In this document: piece after piece, positions 34,079 through 41,646 of the stretch
How positions within the stretch are numbered: position 1 is the first letter of the stretch
Layout: each line of letters begins with the position of its first letter
Origin: an uncultured Porphyromonadaceae bacterium
Lineage (GTDB): Bacteria; Bacteroidota; Bacteroidia; Bacteroidales; Muribaculaceae
NCBI GenBank assembly: GCA_902493335.1
Contig: CABUPJ010000020.1
Coordinates: 1 to 55,718, forward strand
Direction: 5' to 3'
DNA: 55,718 nt
The notes under the pieces: model-generated
Seen by the model: only the letters and a program-made list of their open reading frames with translations
What the model was told of the DNA's origin: nothing
Database searches by the model: none
Program-made: the position numbers and the translations under genes

Positions 34079-34954
34079 TTATTTCATAAACATGTCATCA
34101 TAGTCTGAGCGCAGATAGCGGTTGGTCGCCATAGCCGACGCGGTGGCGCAGATGGCGACGCCGGCGACGACGATGCCGCCGTAGACAGGCAGACAGCGGG
34201 TAAAGGTCAGCGCCTCTGAGACAAGCGCGTCGAGGCTGGCGGCATAGAGCTGCACGCCTATGACAGCGATGACGGCAATCAGGGCGGCAATCAGGCCGTT
34301 GACAACGCCGGCAACTATAAACGGACGGCGCACAAACGCACCCGTCGCGCCGACAAGACGCATCGTGTAGATTATGAAGCGACGCGAGTAGATGGCAAGA
34401 TGCACAGTATTATATATGAGTACCACCGACACGACAAGGAAGACGGCGGCGACGAGCAGCATAATCAGGGTAAGTCGTTTTACCGTGGCATTGATGGCGT
34501 TGACAAGGCCGGCCTCGGTGTCGACGGTCTCGACCGAAGGCAGTTTCTCGAGCTCGGCGACGATGGCCGCGATACTGTCGGCGTCAGCATTGGCCGGCGT
34601 CACCTTGACATCAAACTCGGCGCTGTAGGGGTTTACGTCAATCAACTCGGTGATGTCGTCGCCGATATATTCGCTCTCTGACGCGAGAATGTCCTCGGCC
34701 GACGAGTAGACAAACGAAGCCGTCGACGGCAGGCTCATGACAGTCTGTTTCATACGGTTGACGTCGGCGTCGGGCGCGCCGGGAACCATTCTGACTATAT
34801 AGCCGAGATTACCGCGCAGCATATCGACGCCGCGACTGCCGGCGATAGTCGTCAGGGCAAGCACACCGAGAATCATCAGCACCAGGGCGACGCTGATGAT
34901 CGAAGTCAGTTGTGAGCCGAATGTAGATATGCGGGTTGAACGTTTTTTTGTCAT
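34079..34954 (-). CDS. ftsX: Cell division protein FtsX-like permease
   Basis: A 291-residue FtsX-family protein. The start is the ATG at 34954 (MTKKRSTRISTFGSQLTSIISVALVLMILGVLALTTI), 47 codons inside the longest frame, whose extension is basic and unlike the family. A first helix is followed by a periplasmic domain (about 45-155, with PGAPDADVNRMKQTVMSLPSTASFVYSSAEDIL), then three helices with the FtsX core (VFLVVSVVLIYNTVHLAIYSRRFIIYTMRLVGATGAFVRRPFIVAG). With FtsE it activates cell-wall hydrolases at division. It is the first gene of the block, 19 bases from DUF3098. Confidence 0.9.
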   Translation of the reverse strand: MTKKRSTRISTFGSQLTSIISVALVLMILGVLALTTIAGSRGVDMLRGNLGYIVRMVPGAPDADVNRMKQTVMSLPSTASFVYSSAEDILASESEYIGDDITELIDVNPYSAEFDVKVTPANADADSIAAIVAELEKLPSVETVDTEAGLVNAINATVKRLTLIMLLVAAVFLVVSVVLIYNTVHLAIYSRRFIIYTMRLVGATGAFVRRPFIVAGVVNGLIAALIAVIAVIGVQLYAASLDALVSEALTFTRCLPVYGGIVVAGVAICATASAMATNRYLRSDYDDMFMK

Positions 34955-35103
34955 TATTGTCACGGAGGCAACGTGAAAAGCCGTACCTGCCAAATTTGCC
35001 GCAAAATTAATACAATCGCGAGCCCTTGTCAAGTGTTTTTTGTCTTTTTTGCACTTCAGGGCGTTTTTAAGCCACTGCTGCTGTCCGGTGCACATCAGAA
35101 TTT

Positions 35104-35117
35104 ACCTAAAAATAGGT
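35104..35117. promoter_or_regulatory. Short palindrome upstream of the TonB receptor gene
   Basis: ACCTA-AAAA-TAGGT lies 24 bases before the -7 box, where an operator could overlap the -33 region. This is one isolated palindrome and no regulator is assigned. Confidence 0.3.
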
Positions 35118-35141
35118 ATTTCCCACAAATGGGATTTTCGG

Positions 35142-35149
35142 TAATTTTG
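35142..35149 (+). promoter_or_regulatory. -7 box of the TonB receptor gene
   Basis: TAATTTTG, an exact TAnnTTTG match, 20 bases before the ATG at 35170. Confidence 0.5.
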
Positions 35150-35169
35150 CGGCCTAAAAAGAGAACCTG

Positions 35170-37479
35170 ATGAAATACTTACTATTGACTATTTCCGCTG
35201 CGTTGCTGACAGTCGTCGAGGCTTTCGGTATCACCATCAAAGGAAAAGTGATTGACGCCCACAGCGGCGAGCCAATATCGTTTGCGAGTGTAGCTTTAGC
35301 CGGCACAGAGATTGCCGCTATGACCGACGACAACGGTCTTTTTGAATTCGAGACGCCTCGCTCAGGCGACTTCGTCATCCGCGCGACTATGGCCGGCTAT
35401 GACCCCGCCGAACAGAAAGTCGACGTCACAAACGGGCGTCCCGGCAGCATCGTCATCACGATGCGCCAGAGCAATGTCGAGATGGACGAACTCGTCGTCT
35501 CGGCCAACCGCAACGTCGTGCGACGCTGCGAGGCGCCGGTCGTAGTCGGCGTCATCAGCACCAAACTTTTCAACATGGTCAACTCGGCCGACCTCGCCCA
35601 GTCGCTCGACTACCAGACAGGCCTCCGTGTCGAGAACAACTGCCAGAACTGCGGCTTCCCGCAGCTGCGCATCAACGGCCTCGAGGGCCCTTACACCCAG
35701 GTGCTCATCAACAACCGCCCTGTCGTCAGCTCGCTCTCGGGCGTCTATGCCCTCGAACAGATGCCCGCAAACATGATCGAGCGCATCGAGGTTGTCCGTG
35801 GCGGCGGCTCGGCCCTTTTCGGCGCGAACGCCGTCGGAGGCACCGTCAACATCATAACAAAAGAACCCATAAACGACCGCATCGAGGCAGGCTACAACAT
35901 GTCGAACTTCAACGGCAAGACCTGGGACAAAAACGTCACGGCCAACGCCACGGTCGTCGACGACGACGGCCACTACGGCATCTCGCTCTTCGAGAGCTAC
36001 CGCCACCGCTCTCCCTACGACCACGACGGCGACGGATTCTCGGAAATAGGCAAACTCAACCTCAACACCCTCGGCTTCAACGGCTTCTACCGTCTGCATC
36101 AGACCGCCCGCATAGGCGTCGAATACCACAACACCCACGAATTCCGCCGCGGCGGCAACAAATTCGACCTCGAACCCTTCCAGACCGACATCACCGAGCA
36201 GACCCACCACTACATCAACAGCGGCGGACTCAACTACAACCAGAGCTGGCGCGACTACAAATACCGCCTCAACGCCTACGCCTCGGCCCAGCACATCGAC
36301 CGCAACAGCTACTATGGCGCGCAGCGCAATCCCGACGCCTACGGCAAAACCAAAGATATGACCTGGATTGTCGGCTCGACCTTCAGCGGCGACATCGACC
36401 GTTTTATCTTCTCGCCCGCGACGATGACAGCGGGTGTCGAATATCAGAGCAACAGCCTCCACGACATCATGACCGGCTATGGCCGCGACATGCGTCAGAA
36501 TGTCGACATCTTCGGCACATTTATCCAGAGCGAATGGAAGATGCGTCACTTCACTTTCCTCGCCGGCGGACGCCTTGACTTCCACAACCTCGTCGACAAT
36601 CCCATCTTCAGCCCGCGCATCAACGTTCTCTACCGCCCGACGCCACAATGGCAGATACGCGGCACATGGTCGACAGGCTTCCGCGCCCCGCAGGCCTATG
36701 ACGAAGACCTCCACGTCACCGCCGTCGGCGGCGAGGGCGTCATCATCCGTCTGGCCGACGGCCTCAAGCCCGAGCGGTCCAACAGCTTCAGCTTCTCGGT
36801 CGACCGTGACTTCAGAATCGGCGAGGTCGACACCGACATCCTTCTCGAGGGCTTCTATACCGATCTGAGCGATGTTTTCGTGCTCGACGTCATCGGCCGC
36901 GACGACAACGACAACATGGTCAAGGAACGCCGCAACGGCGACGGCGCACGCGTCTACGGCCTCAACACCGACATCAAGTTTGTCTACACCGACTACACCC
37001 TCGACCTCGGCTTCACAGCACAGCGCAGCCGCTATAAAGTCCCCGAGAAATGGAGCGAAGACCCCGACGTCGCCCCGACGCGCGACATGCCCCGCGCCCC
37101 TGAGCTTTACGGCTTCTTCACCCTCTCGGCCGTGCCGCGTCCGCGTCTCGAATGTTCGCTCTCGGGCGTCTTCACCGGTCACATGCACGTGCCCCACTAC
37201 GCCCCCGACCCCTCGATCATACCGTCGGATTATCCCTATCATTATATAACCAAGGATGTCATGGAACAAAGCCCGGCTTTCTTCGACCTGAACGCCAAAG
37301 TGAGTTACACCTTCCCGCTACACGGCAAACTGCGCATGGAGCTGAGCGCAGGCGTCAAGAACATCCTCGGCCAGTTCCAGAAAGACCTCGACAAGGGCGA
37401 GTTCCGCGACTCGGGCTATTTCTACGGCCCCGCACAGCCCCGCACATTCTTCTTCGGCATAAAATTCATGACAATCTGA
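35170..37479 (+). CDS. TonB-dependent receptor with N-terminal CarboxypepD-like domain
   Basis: A 769-residue outer-membrane transporter. Residues 1-20 are a signal peptide, and residues 22-100 a carboxypeptidase-D regulatory-like domain (ITIKGKVIDAHSGEPISFASVALAGTEIAAMTDDNGLFEFETP). Residues 108-235 are the plug (ENNCQNCGFPQLRINGLEGPYTQVLINNRPV, IERIEVVRGGGSALFGANAVGGTVNIITKEP), and the rest a 22-strand barrel ending FFFGIKFMTI. The plug has a CQNCG motif (Cys158, Cys161). No SusD partner follows, so it is not a glycan-type SusCD pair. Metal, heme or corrinoid uptake is possible. Its last 46 bases lie in a 48-bp direct repeat shared with 39042-39089. Confidence 0.92.
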   Translation: MKYLLLTISAALLTVVEAFGITIKGKVIDAHSGEPISFASVALAGTEIAAMTDDNGLFEFETPRSGDFVIRATMAGYDPAEQKVDVTNGRPGSIVITMRQSNVEMDELVVSANRNVVRRCEAPVVVGVISTKLFNMVNSADLAQSLDYQTGLRVENNCQNCGFPQLRINGLEGPYTQVLINNRPVVSSLSGVYALEQMPANMIERIEVVRGGGSALFGANAVGGTVNIITKEPINDRIEAGYNMSNFNGKTWDKNVTANATVVDDDGHYGISLFESYRHRSPYDHDGDGFSEIGKLNLNTLGFNGFYRLHQTARIGVEYHNTHEFRRGGNKFDLEPFQTDITEQTHHYINSGGLNYNQSWRDYKYRLNAYASAQHIDRNSYYGAQRNPDAYGKTKDMTWIVGSTFSGDIDRFIFSPATMTAGVEYQSNSLHDIMTGYGRDMRQNVDIFGTFIQSEWKMRHFTFLAGGRLDFHNLVDNPIFSPRINVLYRPTPQWQIRGTWSTGFRAPQAYDEDLHVTAVGGEGVIIRLADGLKPERSNSFSFSVDRDFRIGEVDTDILLEGFYTDLSDVFVLDVIGRDDNDNMVKERRNGDGARVYGLNTDIKFVYTDYTLDLGFTAQRSRYKVPEKWSEDPDVAPTRDMPRAPELYGFFTLSAVPRPRLECSLSGVFTGHMHVPHYAPDPSIIPSDYPYHYITKDVMEQSPAFFDLNAKVSYTFPLHGKLRMELSAGVKNILGQFQKDLDKGEFRDSGYFYGPAQPRTFFFGIKFMTI

Positions 37480-37481
37480 CC
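37434..37481 (+). repeat. 48-bp direct repeat, left copy (3' end of the TonB receptor gene)
   Basis: This stretch, which spans the TonB receptor stop codon, is identical over 48 bases to 39042-39089. The copies are 1608 bases apart and bracket an AT-rich AAA ATPase gene. Confidence 0.95.
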
Positions 37482-37518
37482 TTTAACTCATTCCACAATC
37501 GTCATACTTACATCACAC

Positions 37519-37553
37519 AGCCAAATACAATCAAAAATGTTAGATTTGGCTGC
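37519..37553 (+). terminator. Hairpin inside the cassette after the TonB receptor gene
   Basis: CAGCCAAAT (37519-37527) pairs with ATTTGGCTG (37545-37553) around a 17-base loop. It is not followed at once by a T-run. It may end the receptor transcript or belong to the cassette boundary. Confidence 0.4.
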
Positions 37554-37572
37554 GTATTGTAATATTTTTTTA

Positions 37573-37580
37573 TATCTTTG
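37573..37580 (+). promoter_or_regulatory. -7 box of the AAA ATPase gene
   Basis: TATCTTTG, an exact TAnnTTTG match, 19 bases before the ATG. TTTG at 37546-37549 is a candidate -33 element with a slightly long spacer (23). Confidence 0.55.
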
Positions 37581-37599
37581 CATTATAAAATTTACAAAG

Positions 37600-39024
37600 A
37601 TGTTGATTGGAAGAGAAAAGGAGATACAAGAACTGCGACAGGCCTATGAAGCTGCCGAGTCAAGATTCGTTGCTATATTCGGACGCCGAAGAATCGGAAA
37701 GACATATCTTGTAAGAGAAGTCTTTTGTGACAATTTTGCATTTACATTCTCAGGAATGGCTAAAGCCTCTACGAAAGAACAATTACAACGATTCTATTTG
37801 TCACTGAAAGATTGTGGATATAAAAATGGCTCATATCCTAATAATTGGATTGAAGCATTTTATATGTTGGAACAATATCTCAAAGCGCTGCCGGATGGAA
37901 AAAAGGTAGTATTCTTGGATGAATTGCCTTGGATGGACGCTCCTAAATCAAGTTTCATGCCTGCTTTTGAAAACTTCTGGAATGGATGGGCCTCTGCGAG
38001 AAAAGACATTCTTCTAATTGTATGTGGCTCAGCCACTTCTTGGATGGTAAAAAAATTACTCAAAAACAGAGGCGGTCTTCATAATCGCTTGAATAATCAG
38101 ATTCATCTCCAGCCCTTCAATCTCCATGACTGCGAGTTATATGCAAAAAATATCGGTTTGCCGATGGAACGCGAAGAGATAATCGAAGCATATATGGTAT
38201 TCGGAGGAATTCCATTCTACTGGTCATTGCTAAATAAATCGCTGAGTCTTCCCCAAAATATCGACTCTATGTTTTTTGGCAGAAATCCGAAACTTGGCAA
38301 CGAGTTTAAAGAACTATATTCATCGCTATTCAAGCAACCCGAAGCCTATATTGGCATAATAACAGCCTTGGCAAAAAAGAAAATAGGCATGACCCGCGAT
38401 GAAATAATAGACAATACCCATCTCACTACTAACGGTCAATTGACTAAATACCTTGAAGACTTAGAAAATTGCGGATTCATCCGTAGATATCAGTCCATCG
38501 GATCAAAAACGAAGAACTCAATTTATCAACTTATTGACAACTTTACTCTTTTCTATTTCAAATTCATCGAGGATAGAAAAAATACTGACGCCGGTTATTG
38601 GTCAAAAATACAGATGACTCCAATTTTTCATACCTGGAGCGGCCTTGCTTTTGAGCGTATATGCCTGTTGCATTCTGAACAGATAAAAAAAGCTCTTGGC
38701 ATAAACGGCGTAATTACAAGCGAATACTCCTGGCACACATTCGCTAACAATGAACATTGCGGAGCTCAGATTGACCTTTTGATTGACCGCAGTGACAAGG
38801 TAATAAACCTTTGTGAAATCAAATATTCAAACGGGCCATATACAATCGACAAAAAATACATGGAAAACCTGCAAAGCAAAGCATCCTTATTCCGGGCAAT
38901 CACAAAAACACGCAAAGGAATTGCGCTTACCGTGATTACAAATTACGGTCTTGTTAAAAACTCCTATTCAATGAACAACGTTCATTCTCAACTTACAGCA
39001 GATGACCTATTCACTGATATTTGA
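37600..39024 (+). CDS. AAA ATPase with C-terminal DUF234-type nuclease-like domain
   Basis: A 474-residue protein. The start is the ATG at 37600, after the promoter box. Residues 1-220 are an archaeal-type AAA+/STAND-like ATPase with Walker A GRRRIGKT (28-35) and Walker B VVFLDE (103-108). A winged-helix-like middle follows (MTRDEIIDNTHLTTNGQLTKYLEDLENCGFIRRY). The C-terminal part (about 330-474) carries a PD-(D/E)XK-like pattern with Asp392, Glu406 and Lys408 (GAQIDLLID...CEIKYS). The function of this family is not established. Codon use is AT-rich, unlike both neighbours, and the gene lies in a repeat-bounded cassette, so recent transfer is likely. Confidence 0.85.
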   Translation: MLIGREKEIQELRQAYEAAESRFVAIFGRRRIGKTYLVREVFCDNFAFTFSGMAKASTKEQLQRFYLSLKDCGYKNGSYPNNWIEAFYMLEQYLKALPDGKKVVFLDELPWMDAPKSSFMPAFENFWNGWASARKDILLIVCGSATSWMVKKLLKNRGGLHNRLNNQIHLQPFNLHDCELYAKNIGLPMEREEIIEAYMVFGGIPFYWSLLNKSLSLPQNIDSMFFGRNPKLGNEFKELYSSLFKQPEAYIGIITALAKKKIGMTRDEIIDNTHLTTNGQLTKYLEDLENCGFIRRYQSIGSKTKNSIYQLIDNFTLFYFKFIEDRKNTDAGYWSKIQMTPIFHTWSGLAFERICLLHSEQIKKALGINGVITSEYSWHTFANNEHCGAQIDLLIDRSDKVINLCEIKYSNGPYTIDKKYMENLQSKASLFRAITKTRKGIALTVITNYGLVKNSYSMNNVHSQLTADDLFTDI

Positions 39025-39041
39025 AATATAGATTAAACATA

Positions 39042-39089
39042 ACAGCCCCGCACATTCTTCTTCGGCATAAAATTCATGACAATCTGACC
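39042..39089 (+). repeat. 48-bp direct repeat, right copy
   Basis: Identical to 37434-37481, but here it is not joined to a receptor coding sequence. Upstream of it is only the AT-rich tail of the AAA gene. Confidence 0.95.
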
Positions 39090-39114
39090 ATAGGACACCG
39101 AATTGTTAAAAATT

Positions 39115-39144
39115 GGAGCAAAATGAAAATTTGCCCCATTTTTT
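39115..39144 (+). terminator. Terminator-like hairpin past the right repeat (probable original receptor terminator)
   Basis: GGAGCAAA (39115-39122) pairs, with one mismatch, with TTTGCCCC (39130-39137), followed by ATTTTTTG. It lies 25 bases after the right copy of the receptor 3' end. Confidence 0.55.
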
Positions 39145-39237
39145 GTTGCATATTGCAAACACAAAATATAATTTAGCGGCATAATTCTTTTTAGGCTTCA
39201 AAACGTCTTGCATTTTTCCAGATTAAATCACAAATTT

Positions 39238-40794
39238 ATGAAAAAGCTTTACACCATCATCACAGCCGCTTTATTATGCGGAGCAACAACTGTTGCCAAC
39301 GCTCTCCCCACCCTCCCGGCGTCAAAAATGATTGACCGTTCGCAGCTCGAGGCCATCGCCGACGGCCGGCAGAAAGCACCGGCCATGAAGACCCCGCCAA
39401 AAGATCTCGAAGGCAACTTCACCCCCTGGGAAACCCTCAAAAACGGTCGTTTCAACAACGACCTCGGCATGACTAATGCGTGCGAAGTCACCGTCTACTG
39501 GTGTACGACCGACCCGTCGGGTTATGGCATGGGCGTAGACTCATGGTATTTCGACGGCCTGTATAACGGCGTCCGTCTGGCAGGCATGCCTTTTATCGAA
39601 AACTATCAGATCGGCTCAGGCGAGACAGGCTATACATATCAGGGCAAACCGGTGATGTATGACGACATCAAATATCACTACTCGGTAGATGGCGTCGCAA
39701 CCGCCTACGACGAGACTATGGGACTCTTCACATTCGGCATTCTTTATTACGTCGATGATCCTGACGTGGTCGACAACGTCGTTGGTTTCGGCAATGAGAC
39801 TGTTCAGCTTGAAGGCGACTATAAAGACTACCGCACATCGCTCGATATCATCGGTGAAACCAAAGACGGCAAACAGCTGAAAGTAAAGCCCGTTTTTGTT
39901 GACGCGGCCAACGTCAAGGTACAGGTTTATCCCAAGGCATACGAACTTGACCCGCTCGGCGATCCCGGCGAAGAGCTCAAGGCTGTCATCGATGCCCAGC
40001 AGGCCGACGCCGGCATCGCTCCGGTCGCCGAAGCCAAACCCATCTACTTCGACCTCAGCGCCACCGGCACCTATACAGTCGTCATGACTTATGAAGGCGA
40101 GGAAGGAGCCAAGGAATACAACATCGGCTCATACAACTTCGACAGCAACTGGAGCGACTACGGCACAGCCGACTTCACCGACGACTATCTGTCGTCTTAC
40201 TACGATGAATTCCCCATCATCACCGTTCCCAACGTCAAAGTTCAGAAATACAACGGCAAAGACATCTTCCGTCTCATCAATCCGTGGACAACCGACGACC
40301 AGTTTACCAAAGCATATGCCAAACTTCAGCCCGTCGACGCCGAGATCAACTCGTTCTTCGTCATCAACGCCGAACGTCCCGACAAAGTATATGTCGAAAT
40401 CAACCCGACCGACATCACCTATGACGACGGTGTACGCATGGTCGCCGGCAGCGCCGCCCATTACAACATCATCAACGGCCGCACTGACGAGCAGATTACC
40501 GAGAAAGGCTATTGGGGCAGCATAACATACGAAAACAATACAGCCACTGTCACCTTCCCGCGCATGACACTGATGATGCGTCCGGCCAACACGATGTCAC
40601 CGCTGTTCGCCGGCTTCAACGACGCCTTCAAGGTCGTCATCACAAAAACATCTGACGGCGTCAGCGACATCGCCGTCGACGACAACGCCCCCGTCGAGTA
40701 CTACAACCTCCAGGGCGTCCGCGTCGAGAATCCCGCCAACGGCCTCTATATCCGCCGCCAGGGTTCAAAAGCCGAAAAAGTTATCGTCAGATAA
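39238..40794 (+). CDS. Secreted hypothetical protein with NLQGVRV/GLYIRRQGS C-terminal module
   Basis: A 518-residue exported protein. The start is the ATG at 39238 (MKKLYTIITAALLCGATTVANA, a signal peptide). The body is rich in Tyr, Asp and Gly with many predicted beta strands (for example YGMGVDSWYFDGLYNGVRLAG, YFDLSATGTYTVVMTYEGEE). It has no domain I can name. The last 34 residues share 25 identities with the end of the protein at 19735-21057, including NLQGVRV and GLYIRRQGS, so the two are probably sorted or anchored alike. It is a single gene downstream of the AAA cassette. Confidence 0.78.
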   Translation: MKKLYTIITAALLCGATTVANALPTLPASKMIDRSQLEAIADGRQKAPAMKTPPKDLEGNFTPWETLKNGRFNNDLGMTNACEVTVYWCTTDPSGYGMGVDSWYFDGLYNGVRLAGMPFIENYQIGSGETGYTYQGKPVMYDDIKYHYSVDGVATAYDETMGLFTFGILYYVDDPDVVDNVVGFGNETVQLEGDYKDYRTSLDIIGETKDGKQLKVKPVFVDAANVKVQVYPKAYELDPLGDPGEELKAVIDAQQADAGIAPVAEAKPIYFDLSATGTYTVVMTYEGEEGAKEYNIGSYNFDSNWSDYGTADFTDDYLSSYYDEFPIITVPNVKVQKYNGKDIFRLINPWTTDDQFTKAYAKLQPVDAEINSFFVINAERPDKVYVEINPTDITYDDGVRMVAGSAAHYNIINGRTDEQITEKGYWGSITYENNTATVTFPRMTLMMRPANTMSPLFAGFNDAFKVVITKTSDGVSDIAVDDNAPVEYYNLQGVRVENPANGLYIRRQGSKAEKVIVR

Positions 40795-40815
40795 CACATC
40801 CACAGACATAATCAA

Positions 40816-40850
40816 AGCCTGCTTCCTGCTTGAGGAGGCGGGCTTTTCAT
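40816..40850. terminator. Bidirectional terminator between convergent genes
   Basis: Two 12-base arms (40816-40827 and 40833-40844) pair with two mismatches (AGCCTGCTTCCT / AGGAGGCGGGCT), followed by TTTTC and a further T-run. Confidence 0.6.
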
Positions 40851-40868
40851 TTTTCTACGGGACGGCTT

Positions 40869-41105
40869 TCATTCGGCCGCATACTCCCTGACCGTGGGCG
40901 ACTCGACATCTACGCCAAACTCACGCGCTCGGGCGAGTATCGCCCGGGCAAGCCGCGGTTTGAGGTCTTCGGGACAATAACGGAAATAAGCCTCGGCGGC
41001 ACGCACATGGGCGGCGTCAGGCATCGGATACTCGCGGCGTTCAGGCAGTCCGAACACCGAGTCGGGAAGTTCTTTCTTCTCTTCGTAGCTGAGTCGGTCG
41101 TTCAT
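40869..41105 (-). CDS. Small conserved hypothetical protein, 78 residues
   Basis: A short cytoplasmic protein. The ATG at 41105 (MNDRLSYEEKKELPDSVFGLPERREYPMPDAAHV) replaces an upstream non-ATG extension. The LPDSxFGLPERRxYPMPDxAHVxxA stretch recalls a short motif found in hypothetical and phage-linked proteins. The rest is a helical, Arg-rich segment (DLKPRLARAILARAREFGVDV). It follows yraN by 50 bases on the same strand, so the two may be co-transcribed. No function is assigned. Confidence 0.65.
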   Translation of the reverse strand: MNDRLSYEEKKELPDSVFGLPERREYPMPDAAHVRAAEAYFRYCPEDLKPRLARAILARAREFGVDVESPTVREYAAE

Positions 41106-41155
41106 AATCACATCAATTATCTTTATTCTTAATGATATTAGAACGCCCCGACGGG

Positions 41156-41524
41156 TCAATAGGTTTTCAGAGGCGGCATAAATGCGTCAGGGATATGTTC
41201 GACACTGTAGTTCTCCGGCGAGCCGATGACAACGATGACATCAAACTGCATGTCGTGCTCATATTTGCGTTCGACCATGAAAGTCTGGGCTGCGGCTATC
41301 AGACGGGCGATTTTCCTGCGGTCGATGGCATGATATGGATCATAGTCACCGTCGGCGCGGGTCTTGACCTCGACAAAGACAAGACGGTCGCCCCTCATGG
41401 CTATTATATCGAGTTCATAGCGGCCCGAGTGCCAGTTATAATCGACGATGGCATAGCCCTGCGCCGCAAGCGTCTCCCTCGCGATACGCTCGCCCCATTC
41501 TCCCGTGTCATTATGCTGCGCCAT
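41156..41524 (-). CDS. YraN/UPF0102 family nuclease-like protein
   Basis: A 122-residue member of the YraN (UPF0102) family with a Holliday-junction-resolvase-like fold. Hallmarks are GEWGERIARETLAAQGYAIVDYNW at the start and the PD-(D/E)XK-like core YELDIIAMRGDRLVFVEVKTR (about residues 36-56: Asp, then Glu-x-Lys), followed by AIDRRKIARLIAAAQTFM. The family's biological role is poorly known. It is probably first in a two-gene unit with the 78-residue protein. Confidence 0.92.
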   Translation of the reverse strand: MAQHNDTGEWGERIARETLAAQGYAIVDYNWHSGRYELDIIAMRGDRLVFVEVKTRADGDYDPYHAIDRRKIARLIAAAQTFMVERKYEHDMQFDVIVVIGSPENYSVEHIPDAFMPPLKTY

Positions 41525-41585
41525 ACTTTCCTAATTTTGAATGTTGTATATTGAATGTCGGATTACGAATCGTGTGTTAATAGTA

Positions 41586-41622
41586 AGCCGGGGTTCTGGG
41601 AGCGACACCCAGGACCCCGGCT
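41586..41622 (-). terminator. Terminator after the CoA-transferase gene
   Basis: Two 15-base arms (41586-41600, 41608-41622) pair with one mismatch, centred on AGCCGGGG/CCCCGGCT. It lies 24 bases past the stop on the minus strand. The T-run is poor (TACTATTAA). Confidence 0.6.
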
Positions 41623-41646
41623 ACTTATAATACTTCGTTAAAATTA

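Larger units (their letters stand above)
37434..39089 (+). mobile_element. Repeat-bounded AAA ATPase cassette inserted behind the TonB receptor
   Basis: The segment between the two identical 48-bp copies holds one gene, its promoter and a hairpin. It is clearly more AT-rich than the genes around it. The left copy is the real 3' end of the TonB receptor gene. The right copy is an isolated duplicate followed, 25 bases later, by a terminator-like hairpin. The simplest reading is insertion at the gene's 3' end with regeneration of that end, leaving the original terminator displaced. There is no integrase or transposase inside, so the mechanism is unknown; unequal recombination is an alternative. 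Confidence 0.65.

Noticed and set aside
35362..37269. A 635-residue open frame on the minus strand opposite the TonB receptor gene
   Set aside because: It is a codon-bias shadow: composition is dominated by Val/Ala/Asp/Glu with no domain, while the plus strand encodes a clear TonB-dependent receptor.
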